Source of the DNA: Abiotrophia defectiva_A
Lineage (GTDB): Bacteria; Bacillota; Bacilli; Lactobacillales; Aerococcaceae
DNA length: 34,861 bases
Direction: 5' to 3'
Assembly: GCA_963546405.1 (NCBI GenBank)
Contig: CAUUNL010000008.1
Location: forward strand, 1 to 34,861
Below, piece by piece: positions 23,348-29,400 of this stretch. Position 1 is the first letter of the stretch, and each line of letters opens with the position of its first letter. The notes below the pieces were generated by a model. The model was not told where the DNA came from. It saw only the letters and a list, made by a program, of their open reading frames with translations, and ran no database searches. Both the position numbers and the translations under genes were made by a program.

Positions 23348-23679
23348 GCCTTGTCCCCCTTTGACTTTTTCTTAGGCTTGGGGGCCGGTAATTCAGGCCA
23401 CATGGCTTCAAACAAGTCCAAAACATAGCCTGGTCGCTCTAGGTCTTCCACCTCAATCATGGGCTTGGCACCCGGATAAGGTATGGCCTGGGCTTCTTTG
23501 GCTAGATAAGAGAGCGCGGCAGGCACCGGCTTGACTAGCAGGCGGTTATCGTAGAGGCCGCCTACTAATTTACCTTGATAGTAGAGCAAGTACTCGCCCA
23601 TCATGGCTCGGCTGGTGACATCTGGATCATGCTGGCAAAGGTCTAAGATAAAGGCTAGATAATCCGGACTGGTAGCCAT
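23344..23679 (-). CDS. TfoX N-terminal domain protein
   Basis: A 111-residue protein with the TfoX/Sxy N-terminal fold. The SRAMMGEYLLYYQGKLVGGLYDNRLLVKPV stretch (about residues 23-52) matches the family R-x-M-F/M-G...G-Y/L-Y...G pattern. A lysine-rich tail ends the protein. It lacks the C-terminal helix-hairpin-helix domain of true Sxy, so competence regulation should not be inferred; stand-alone domains of this kind are common and uncharacterised. It is 1 base after the unknown gene at 23681 and overlaps the GNAT gene. Confidence 0.85.
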   Translation of the reverse strand: MATSPDYLAFILDLCQHDPDVTSRAMMGEYLLYYQGKLVGGLYDNRLLVKPVPAALSYLAKEAQAIPYPGAKPMIEVEDLERPGYVLDLFEAMWPELPAPKPKKKSKGDKA

Positions 23680-23680
23680 C

Positions 23681-24076
23681 TTAGTCCCCTCCCTTCAGAT
23701 AGTCCTTAAGGTAGGTCAGATTGCCATAGGCTTCTAGCTCAAGAGGCTCGGTCATCAAGACCATGCCTCGTCCGGCCAGGTCGCTTGGGACTTGGAAGGC
23801 CAGACCTAGACGGCCAGGCTCTTCTCCCGGCGCCCAGGCGATGTAGAGAGTCTTGAGGTAGCCGTAAGTGGCATCCTCGGACTGGAGGACGGTCTGGGCA
23901 TAAGCATACCAGTCGCCGACCTTATAGAGTTGGTTGAGGATTTGGTCCAAATAGTCCTGGCTGACCTGCCGGCTGTCTGGTACCAAATGGGGCAAGAGAC
24001 GTAACTCTACGCTATCTTCGGCGATAGTGGCTAGGTCAATCTTGACTGCCCCTAAACTTCTGAGTCCTTCTAACAC
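23681..24076 (-). CDS. Unknown small soluble protein
   Basis: A 131-residue protein with no motif I recognise. It is acidic and apparently soluble, without a signal peptide. It starts at a GTG (24076) two bases after the DUF2130 gene, with a good GAGGAGGG site 5-6 bases upstream inside that gene. The tight spacing on both sides makes it a real member of the DUF2130-unknown-TfoX-GNAT operon. Confidence 0.68.
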   Translation of the reverse strand: MLEGLRSLGAVKIDLATIAEDSVELRLLPHLVPDSRQVSQDYLDQILNQLYKVGDWYAYAQTVLQSEDATYGYLKTLYIAWAPGEEPGRLGLAFQVPSDLAGRGMVLMTEPLELEAYGNLTYLKDYLKGGD

Positions 24077-24077
24077 C

Positions 24078-25370
24078 TTATCCCTCCTCTGTCTGATCTT
24101 TGGCTTGGTCCAATGCCTGGAATTTGGCCTTCATGGTTGGGTTCTTACGGGTCAGCTTCTTAACGCTGACATCGTCCAGCTTGTTATTAGCCAGGCGCAA
24201 CTGGTTCTCGCTAGTCAGAAGGGCTGTCTTCACGGCCTCCATGCGCTTGATGGCCTTGTCGATTTCCTCGATAGCCTTGGCGAAGTTGTTGCTGGCCGAG
24301 TTATAATTTTTAGCAAAGGCCACTTTGAAGGCATTGAGGTCTTCTTCAAAATGGGTAATGTCAATATTCTGCTCCCGCATCTGGGCCAGTTCCTGCTTGT
24401 AATGGAGGGCATTCATGGCCGCATTGCGTAGGAGGGTAATCATAGGCAGGAAGAATTGCGGCCGGATGACATACATCTTGTCGTAGACATAGGACACATC
24501 GACAATCCCGCTATTATAGAGCTCATTGTCGGCTTCCAGCAGGCTGACCAAAATGGCATACTCGCAGCCCTTCTCCCGCCGGTCCTTGTCTAACTCCTTG
24601 AAGAATTGCTCATTCTTCTTCTTGCTGGCAGTCTCGTCGCCTTCGTTCTTCATCTCAAACATAATGGAGAGGATTTCGACACCCAGGTCATCATACTCGC
24701 GGTAGATATAGTCCCCCTTGGAACCCGTCCGGGCATCATTGTCCTTGCCAAACTGGGCCTTGGGAAACATGCCCATGCGGTTACGGTTAAATTCGTACTC
24801 ACAGTGCTGTTCCAGGCTCTCACCAATCATCTTGGTAGACTGCTTGGCCTTGAAGTCCTTGTAAAACTCAATGGTTTCGTCCTTCTTGCGCAGCTCCAAC
24901 TCGTACTTCTCTTGATCAGCCTTGCGAGACAGCTGGGCTTCCTTCTCCTGTAAGGCCAGCTGGTTGGCGACCGCATCGCGCTCCTTCTCCAACTGGGTCT
25001 TGGCCGCTTGCAGGGCTTGTTGGTGCTCCAACTGGGTCTGCTTGAGTTGGAATTCCAGGGCTTGAATGGCCTGGTCCTTGGCCGTCAACTGGCCCTGGAG
25101 GGCGGTCTCGGTTTCCTTTTGGATTAGGGCCTTTTCGGTTTCAAATTGTTGGATTTGATGTTGCAGCTGGCTTAGTTCCTGGTCCTTCTGGGCTCGCAAA
25201 GCCTGCTCCTGGTTCTGATAGCGCTGCTCGGCCAAGTCTAGGGCCTGATGGAGGCGAGCCTGCACTTCGGCATCGAATTCGGCCGTCCGCACCTGGGCTA
25301 GCAACTCGCTATATTGGGTTTCATTAATGGTAAAGTGGGTCCCGCAATGGGGACACTGGATTTCTTTCAT
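24078..25370 (-). CDS. DUF2130 protein with zinc-finger start and coiled coil
   Basis: A 430-residue protein. An N-terminal Cys pair (Cys6/Cys9 in CPHCGTHF) looks like half a zinc ribbon. A long Gln/Glu/Lys-rich coiled coil follows (about residues 25-175), then the DUF2130 domain (about 180-395). In that domain GSKGDYIYRE (216-225) and FEMKNE (238-243) fit a D...ExK nuclease-like core, so a PD-(D/E)XK-type fold is plausible. The overall architecture recalls RmuC-like proteins, but the domain differs. It leads the operon running to 22394. A terminator and an extended -10 lie directly upstream. Confidence 0.85.
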   Translation of the reverse strand: MKEIQCPHCGTHFTINETQYSELLAQVRTAEFDAEVQARLHQALDLAEQRYQNQEQALRAQKDQELSQLQHQIQQFETEKALIQKETETALQGQLTAKDQAIQALEFQLKQTQLEHQQALQAAKTQLEKERDAVANQLALQEKEAQLSRKADQEKYELELRKKDETIEFYKDFKAKQSTKMIGESLEQHCEYEFNRNRMGMFPKAQFGKDNDARTGSKGDYIYREYDDLGVEILSIMFEMKNEGDETASKKKNEQFFKELDKDRREKGCEYAILVSLLEADNELYNSGIVDVSYVYDKMYVIRPQFFLPMITLLRNAAMNALHYKQELAQMREQNIDITHFEEDLNAFKVAFAKNYNSASNNFAKAIEEIDKAIKRMEAVKTALLTSENQLRLANNKLDDVSVKKLTRKNPTMKAKFQALDQAKDQTEEG

Positions 25371-25407
25371 ATAATACGGGGACTCCTTTCATAACTTTGT
25401 CTTCTCT

Positions 25408-25416
25408 ATTATAACA
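25408..25416 (-). promoter_or_regulatory. Extended -10 promoter of the DUF2130 operon
   Basis: On the minus strand TGTTATAAT (25416-25408) is an extended -10. The -35 position falls inside the preceding terminator stem and matches poorly. Initiation would be about 30 bases before the ATG. AAAGGAG lies 12 bases before the start codon. Confidence 0.55.
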
Positions 25417-25445
25417 AAAAAAGCCCCCGGCTTGTAGTGGGAGCT
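25416..25445 (-). terminator. Terminator ending an unassigned minus-strand transcript
   Basis: On the minus strand AGCTCCC (25445-25439) pairs with GGGGGCT (25428-25422), with one wobble and a 10-base loop, followed by seven T residues. The gene upstream on this strand already has its own terminator at 25728-25752, so this one ends something in between. Confidence 0.75.
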
Positions 25446-25726
25446 AGGCTTGGACAAGGGGCGCCTGCCTATTATTCGTGAATTGTAAGCGCCAAACTTG
25501 TAAAGGGCTTGGTGTCAGTTTAGTGAGGCCTCAACCTCTGGCCTTGCTTAGCCAATCTTGGCTAGGGAGCGGGACCGGCTTCAGCCAGCCTGCGGCTGTC
25601 TTCCACCTTGCTGGTCTATGGTGGCCTAAGTCGCTCCGCTCCAAGGCCACTCATATGCCCAGCATCCTAGGCGCTCCTAGCTAAAAATTGGGTGCAAGGC
25701 CGCCGGTTGACAATCAAGCGAAGACA
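25446..25726 (-). other. Hairpin-rich noncoding region; candidate structured RNA or dispersed repeat
   Basis: No credible gene is present in these 281 bases. Several perfect short hairpins occur in series. TAGCCAA/TTGGCTA is at 25549-25564, CAGCC/GGCTG at 25586-25598, GTGGCCT/AGGCCAC at 25621-25650, and CTAGG/CCTAG at 25667-25680. GGCC/GGCC pairs and a GGCGC/GCGCC pair are also present. The region is G+C-rich and ends at the 25416-25445 terminator. I compared it by eye with RNase P RNA, tmRNA, SRP RNA, T-box and common riboswitch cores and found no match. No convincing promoter was found. Confidence 0.4.
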
Positions 25727-25727
25727 T

Positions 25728-25752
25728 AAAAAATGGCGGTAGAGACCGCCAT
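25728..25752 (-). terminator. Terminator of the 25784-26179 gene
   Basis: ATGGCGGT (25733-25740) and ACCGCCAT (25745-25752) pair perfectly around a 4-base loop, followed on the minus strand by a T-run (25732-25728). Confidence 0.85.
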
Positions 25753-25783
25753 CTGCAACTTGCCAACTAAGCAAGTCTATTTT

Positions 25784-26179
25784 TTAATTCTGTTTAGCTT
25801 CTTCCACATAGCTATGGAAGAGAGAGGCATAGTGGTCAAATTGATCCGGGTAGCCCTTGCGCAAGTTACGCAGGAAAGCCCGTTTGACTGGCGTCGTATA
25901 ACGGAAATGAATGTAGAAGAGCGCTATAAGCAGTGCACCAGCCAAGCCACCAAGTGATGAGAGGACAGACCAAAATTCGACACCTGGCTTGCTAAAGTAT
26001 AAAACCCCTGCCGCCGCAAACAGGACCGCCATGATAATAATGACCCACTTAAAGTTCTTGTCTAGGCGCGCCTGCACTTCTGCTAATTCTAGAATCACAC
26101 CTTGTAACTCGCCATCTGTATAGACTCCTTCACGTAGGTTGCGCGCCGCATCACGAGAGAGCACTGTCCGTGTTGCCAT
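25784..26179 (-). CDS. Unknown two-helix membrane protein
   Basis: A 131-residue protein of unknown function. A soluble helical N-terminus (about 1-42), two membrane helices (about 45-62 and 70-88), and a basic C-terminal part. I place the start at the ATG at 26179: AAGGAG is upstream, and an in-frame start further up (26242) would lie inside the -35 box of the gene's own promoter. It is monocistronic, with its own promoter and terminator. Confidence 0.7.
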   Translation of the reverse strand: MATRTVLSRDAARNLREGVYTDGELQGVILELAEVQARLDKNFKWVIIIMAVLFAAAGVLYFSKPGVEFWSVLSSLGGLAGALLIALFYIHFRYTTPVKRAFLRNLRKGYPDQFDHYASLFHSYVEEAKQN

Positions 26180-26213
26180 AGTTGAATCCACTCCTTTAGT
26201 TTTGGATAGACTC

Positions 26214-26242
26214 AATATAGCATTTTTAGGCCTTAAATTCAA
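26214..26242 (-). promoter_or_regulatory. Promoter of the 25784-26179 gene
   Basis: On the minus strand, -35 TTGAAT (26242-26237), 17 bases, -10 TATATT (26219-26214). Confidence 0.65.
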
Positions 26243-26290
26243 GATTTGTAGGCTTTCGATCCCTCTTTCTGGCTTGCCCTAAGGCCCCTA

Positions 26291-26299
26291 TGTTATACT
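26291..26299 (+). promoter_or_regulatory. Extended -10 promoter of the OmdA-like mini-gene
   Basis: TGTTATACT is an extended -10. No -35 at proper spacing was seen. It is about 25 bases before the start codon. Confidence 0.45.
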
Positions 26300-26323
26300 A
26301 AAAGGCAAAGGAGGAGGATGAAG

Positions 26324-26506
26324 ATGTCCACAAATTCTTACACCAGTCAAAGCCTAGCGCCTCTGCTACCTGAGCCAGTCAGACAACATTTTCTCAGTCT
26401 ACCCCCTAGTCACCAAGCCGAATGGCTTAAGTACCTCAACGAAGCCAAGCAGGAAGCCACTAAGGAGCGCCGCCTGGCCAAGATGATTGACCAATTAACC
26501 CCATAA
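26324..26506 (+). CDS. Short YdeI/OmpD-associated (OmdA) domain protein
   Basis: A 60-residue protein consisting of only the OmdA-type helical motif: FLSLPPSHQAEWLKYLNEAK followed by EATKERRLAKMIDQL. This resembles the C-terminal LSPSHRxEYLxWIxEAKxxETRxRRIxK tail of YdeI-like proteins, which are loosely described as bacteriocin-protection factors. The normal family carries an additional N-terminal domain, so this is a stand-alone version. The ATG at 26324 is chosen because AGGAGG is 6 bases upstream and the ATG at 26318 abuts it. It has its own extended -10 and terminator, which supports a real gene. Confidence 0.75.
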   Translation: MSTNSYTSQSLAPLLPEPVRQHFLSLPPSHQAEWLKYLNEAKQEATKERRLAKMIDQLTP

Positions 26507-26515
26507 AAGCAATAG

Positions 26516-26553
26516 AAAAATACAGGCATCACTTGTGCGATGCCTGTATTTTT
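26516..26553. terminator. Bidirectional terminator between the OmdA-like and HIT genes
   Basis: A perfect 15-bp stem, 26516-26530 with 26539-26553, and an 8-base loop, with A and T runs at the two ends. Confidence 0.92.
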
Positions 26554-26557
26554 CCGT

Positions 26558-27010
26558 CTACCCTTCTAAGGCCTCTAAAAGCATTTGCCGCATCTGGGAC
26601 AGCTCCGGCTCCTGCAGTCGCACTGAGTCATCCGTCATTTCCTCAAAGGGCACCCACCAGACGGGGCCGCGTCCCTGATGGCCGTAGGTCCCCATATCGC
26701 CGGCGCGACGTGGGAAGAGATGCCAGTGCAGGTGGGCATCGCCATTACCTAGCAATTCGACATTCATCTTCTCTGCCCCAAAAGCCTTGGCCACTGCTTC
26801 TTGAACCTGACTCATTTGGTCTAAGAAGCTTAGCTTGGTCTCAGGGTCTAAATCATGTAGCTCCCGCACATGCTGCTTGGCTAGGAAGAGCGTATAGCCC
26901 TTGAAGTATTGGTGGTCACCCAAGACCACATAGCCAGTGGAAAGTTCCTTGACTAGGTAAGGATTGCTGCCTTCCTTAATCATCTCAATTCGTTGACAAA
27001 TTAAACACAT
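26558..27010 (-). CDS. HIT family hydrolase
   Basis: A 150-residue histidine-triad protein with the catalytic HLHWHLFPR motif, a nucleotide phosphoramidase/hydrolase of the HinT/Fhit superfamily. It opens with MCLICQRIEM, resembling the Cys-x-x-Cys metal site found at the start of many HIT proteins. The start is the ATG at 27010: AAGGAG lies 9 bases before it, and the longer frame from 27076 would run through the gene's own -10 and -35. It is monocistronic. The exact substrate is not predictable. Confidence 0.92.
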   Translation of the reverse strand: MCLICQRIEMIKEGSNPYLVKELSTGYVVLGDHQYFKGYTLFLAKQHVRELHDLDPETKLSFLDQMSQVQEAVAKAFGAEKMNVELLGNGDAHLHWHLFPRRAGDMGTYGHQGRGPVWWVPFEEMTDDSVRLQEPELSQMRQMLLEALEG

Positions 27011-27047
27011 GGTCTGGGCTCCTTTACTGCACTTTTGCTTTGACCCG

Positions 27048-27076
27048 ATTATAGCATAAGTCACTCTCCCATTCAA
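27048..27076 (-). promoter_or_regulatory. Promoter of the HIT gene
   Basis: On the minus strand, -35 TTGAAT (27076-27071), exactly 17 bases, and a perfect -10 TATAAT (27053-27048). The -35 overlaps the T-run of the preceding terminator. Confidence 0.75.
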
Positions 27077-27098
27077 AAAAGCGCCCTAAGGCGCTTTT
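27075..27098 (-). terminator. Terminator of the Vnc-like operon
   Basis: On the minus strand AAAAGCGCC (27098-27090) pairs with GGCGCTTTT (27085-27077) around a 4-base loop, and the T-run continues to 27075. It directly follows the kinase stop. Confidence 0.88.
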
Positions 27099-27103
27099 CT
27101 CTT

Positions 27104-28438
27104 CTAATCCTCCAGCACCTCCAGCTCAAAGCGCATGCCGCCTTCAATGGCATAGAAGTCATGGACAATATGGTAGTTTTCCAGCAGGTTATGAACCATA
27201 TAGAGACCCAAGCCGGTCCCCTTATTGCCCTGCTGGTCGCTGTCCTGGTGACTAAAAATGTCATAGGCTGACTGAAGGGCTTGGTCAGACATAGGCTGAC
27301 AAGGATTCTCAATTCTTAGCTTCTGCCCCTCACGATAGATGCGGATGGTGCCACCGGGTGTGGAGTAGCGGACCGCATTACTAATGAGGTTGGAGAAGAC
27401 CTTGCGGAAGGCTGACTCACTCATAGCCAGGGTGGCCTGGTCGAGTTGATAGTCAATCTTCAAGTGCTGAGCCTGAGCCAGGACTTCATAGTCAGCCAGC
27501 ACCTGAGGCACAATGGCCGCCACATCCAGTGGTCCTGTCTCGGCCTGCCATTCTTGCAGTTTGGAGAGTTCCAGAATTTCCTTGACTAGGCCAGATAATT
27601 GGTCGACCTTGAGCATGGCCTCATCCAAATAAGTGTCCCGGTCGGCATACTTGCCTACCTTCCAGCGCATATTTTCTAACATAATTCGTAGACCCGCCAA
27701 GGGTGTCTTGAGTTCATGGGAAGCACTGCGCAGGAAGTCGACCTTGAGCTTCTCCAACTCCACCATGCGCTGGTTCTTCTCTTCCAGTTCATCAATGACG
27801 GCTAGGAGATGGCCATAGAGCTCGTTGATTTGTCGCTCCATCATGCCCAGCTCGTCCTGACGAATGTTAGCAAAGAAAGCCGTCCGGTCCAACTGCTTCA
27901 TGCGCCCGGTCATGGCCGCCATACGGCTGAGAGGCCGGGACAGGCTGCGAGCATAAACGTAGGCTACTATCACTGCCAAAGCCACCGATCCCCCTAGGGA
28001 CATAGGCAGTAAGGTCAGGGTCACCCGCGTGGCCTGGCGGACCACTTCGGTAGTGGCAACAAACTGAACTAGCAGGCGTTTCTTATCCCGCGTCACCACT
28101 TCCCGCTCTTCGATAATGACCGAGTTCTGGTCACTGTCCTGATTATAGTTGAGATTGCGGCCGAGTGTCTTGGTATAGCTAGAGCCTTGGGGCTGCATAA
28201 AGGCCGTAATACCCTCGTTCTTAGCATAGACTTCCAGGGCTGTCTCCACTTCGGCTTCCTCTACTTCGGCCAGGTTTTGGACCATGGCATCGGCCTTGTG
28301 GCTTAAGTCGGTCTGGCGATCGTTGAGATAGAAATGGGGAAAGACCAAATAGATGGAGAGATGGGCCACTGCCACCAAGGCTAGCAAGATGGAGATGGTC
28401 CAGATAAAAATTTTCGGAAATAAACTTAGTCGTTTCAT
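27104..28438 (-). CDS. vncS: Sensor histidine kinase, VncS-like
   Basis: A 444-residue kinase with membrane helices at about residues 10-33 and 141-163, an extracellular domain of about 105 residues between them, HAMP (164-217), phosphoacceptor His241 in RSASHELKTPLAG, N-box Asn350/Asn354 (FSNLISNAVRY) and G-box GTGLGLYM (407-414). Length, partner and context match pneumococcal VncS (about 442 residues), which lies after vex1-3 and vncR. It overlaps the regulator by 4 bases. The signal is unknown. The symbol rests on gene order and size rather than a computed alignment. Confidence 0.85.
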   Translation of the reverse strand: MKRLSLFPKIFIWTISILLALVAVAHLSIYLVFPHFYLNDRQTDLSHKADAMVQNLAEVEEAEVETALEVYAKNEGITAFMQPQGSSYTKTLGRNLNYNQDSDQNSVIIEEREVVTRDKKRLLVQFVATTEVVRQATRVTLTLLPMSLGGSVALAVIVAYVYARSLSRPLSRMAAMTGRMKQLDRTAFFANIRQDELGMMERQINELYGHLLAVIDELEEKNQRMVELEKLKVDFLRSASHELKTPLAGLRIMLENMRWKVGKYADRDTYLDEAMLKVDQLSGLVKEILELSKLQEWQAETGPLDVAAIVPQVLADYEVLAQAQHLKIDYQLDQATLAMSESAFRKVFSNLISNAVRYSTPGGTIRIYREGQKLRIENPCQPMSDQALQSAYDIFSHQDSDQQGNKGTGLGLYMVHNLLENYHIVHDFYAIEGGMRFELEVLED

Positions 28439-29091
28439 TTTAGCTCCAATTTATAGCCCACATTTTTGACCGTGACAATACAATCCAATCCTAAATTCTT
28501 GCGTAATTGCTTGATATAGACGTCCACGACCCGGTCAAAGGGTGGATCATCCTGGTTGGCCCAGACATGGTCGAGGATTTGCGCCCGACTGAGGACTTGG
28601 CCTTGGTGGTCCAGCAAGAGCTTGAGAACTGCCAGTTCCTTAGGTTTGGTATCCGCCACCTCCCCCTTATAAGTCGCTTCATAGCTGGAGAAGTTGACCT
28701 TACTGTCCTTGTATTCCCAGATGTCAAACTCACCGTAATGCCGCTTAAGCAGGGCTTCAATGCGCTTAGCCAGTAGGGCCAAGGAGAATGGCTTCTGAAT
28801 ATAGCCATCCACCAGCAAGTCGAAGGTCTTAATTTGGGCTTCTTCATCGGCCACCGCCGTCAACATGAGAACCGGCACTGTACTGGTTTTACGGATTTCT
28901 GCTAAGACTTCAAAGCCATTTTTCTTAGGCATCATAATATCTAAGAGGACCAGATCCACGGATACCTCCCCAAAGAGGTCCAGGGCTTCTTGGCCATCAG
29001 CCGCCTCCCAAACAAAGTAGCCTTGACTGCGGAGAAATTCGCTGACTCCTTCGCGGATGGCTGCTTCGTCTTCTACAATCATCAGATTCAT
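28435..29091 (-). CDS. vncR: OmpR family response regulator, VncR-like
   Basis: A 218-residue regulator: receiver domain with Glu7/Asp8, phosphoacceptor Asp51 in LLDIMMPKKNG, Thr78 and Lys100, then a winged-helix DNA-binding domain (about 125-216; AQILDHVW and VVDVYIKQLRKNLG). The length equals that of pneumococcal VncR. It is the first gene of the regulator-kinase pair and is preceded by an extended -10 lying in one arm of a 19-bp inverted repeat. It probably controls the permease-ATPase-permease operon upstream. Confidence 0.88.
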   Translation of the reverse strand: MNLMIVEDEAAIREGVSEFLRSQGYFVWEAADGQEALDLFGEVSVDLVLLDIMMPKKNGFEVLAEIRKTSTVPVLMLTAVADEEAQIKTFDLLVDGYIQKPFSLALLAKRIEALLKRHYGEFDIWEYKDSKVNFSSYEATYKGEVADTKPKELAVLKLLLDHQGQVLSRAQILDHVWANQDDPPFDRVVDVYIKQLRKNLGLDCIVTVKNVGYKLELK

Positions 29092-29126
29092 GGGCGCACT
29101 TCCTTTCTCATTAAAATCTTAAGTCA

Positions 29127-29135
29127 ATTATACCA
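29127..29135 (-). promoter_or_regulatory. Extended -10 promoter of vncR
   Basis: On the minus strand TGGTATAAT (29135-29127) is a perfect extended -10. No -35 is recognisable at 29150-29155. The motif overlaps the arm of the 29131-29178 inverted repeat. Confidence 0.6.
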
Positions 29136-29178
29136 TAGAAAGTAGGATTAGCCTGCGCAAACCCTACTTTCCATGGTA
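29131..29178. repeat. 19-bp inverted repeat over the vncR promoter
   Basis: 29131-29149 and 29160-29178 are complementary at 17 of 19 positions, with a 10-base centre. On the minus strand the T-run lies before, not after, the hairpin, so it is not a terminator for the Vex genes. One arm holds the extended -10. It may be a regulator site or an inserted palindromic element. Confidence 0.75.
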
Positions 29179-29250
29179 AAAAATATTATGGACTTCCTAG
29201 CCTACACTTGAACCAAATTCTGAACATTATCTACAAATGGAAGTCCTTAG

Positions 29251-29392
29251 GTGGAGAATAAAGGGGTATCTAGAACCCCTCATAGGCCGGTCAAGGCGTC
29301 ATTGCTTGGACTGAGTGACGAGAGTATGTAAGTGACAATGACGGCGACTTGGCCGGTCTATGAGGAGTTCTCGATGACGAGAACTCACCCAC
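29251..29392. repeat. Nested hairpin cluster between vex and vnc genes
   Basis: The central hairpin pairs 29278-29304 with 29336-29365: CCTCATAG at one end, CCGG/CAAG in the middle with wobbles, a small bulge, then CGTCATTG. It is flanked by GGGGT/ACCCC (29263-29279, overlapping it by two bases) on one side and by a perfect 9-bp GAGTTCTCG/CGAGAACTC hairpin (29365-29386) on the other. GTGG (29251-29254) and CCAC (29389-29392) could close the whole unit. No T-run follows on either strand and no gene fits. It is possibly a small non-autonomous mobile repeat or an RNA element. The rest of the 29092-29400 gap shows nothing more. Confidence 0.65.
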
Positions 29393-29400
29393 TTATTGGC

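Noticed and set aside
24606..24953. 115-codon hydrophobic frame opposite the DUF2130 gene
   Set aside because: The hydrophobicity is the antisense image of a coiled-coil region; no start signals.
25478..25684. 68-codon plus-strand frame in the hairpin-rich gap
   Set aside because: No ribosome site, odd composition, and it crosses the hairpins; it is more likely noncoding.
26533..26904. 123-codon frame antisense to the HIT gene
   Set aside because: It starts inside the terminator stem and has no ribosome site; shadow of the HIT gene.
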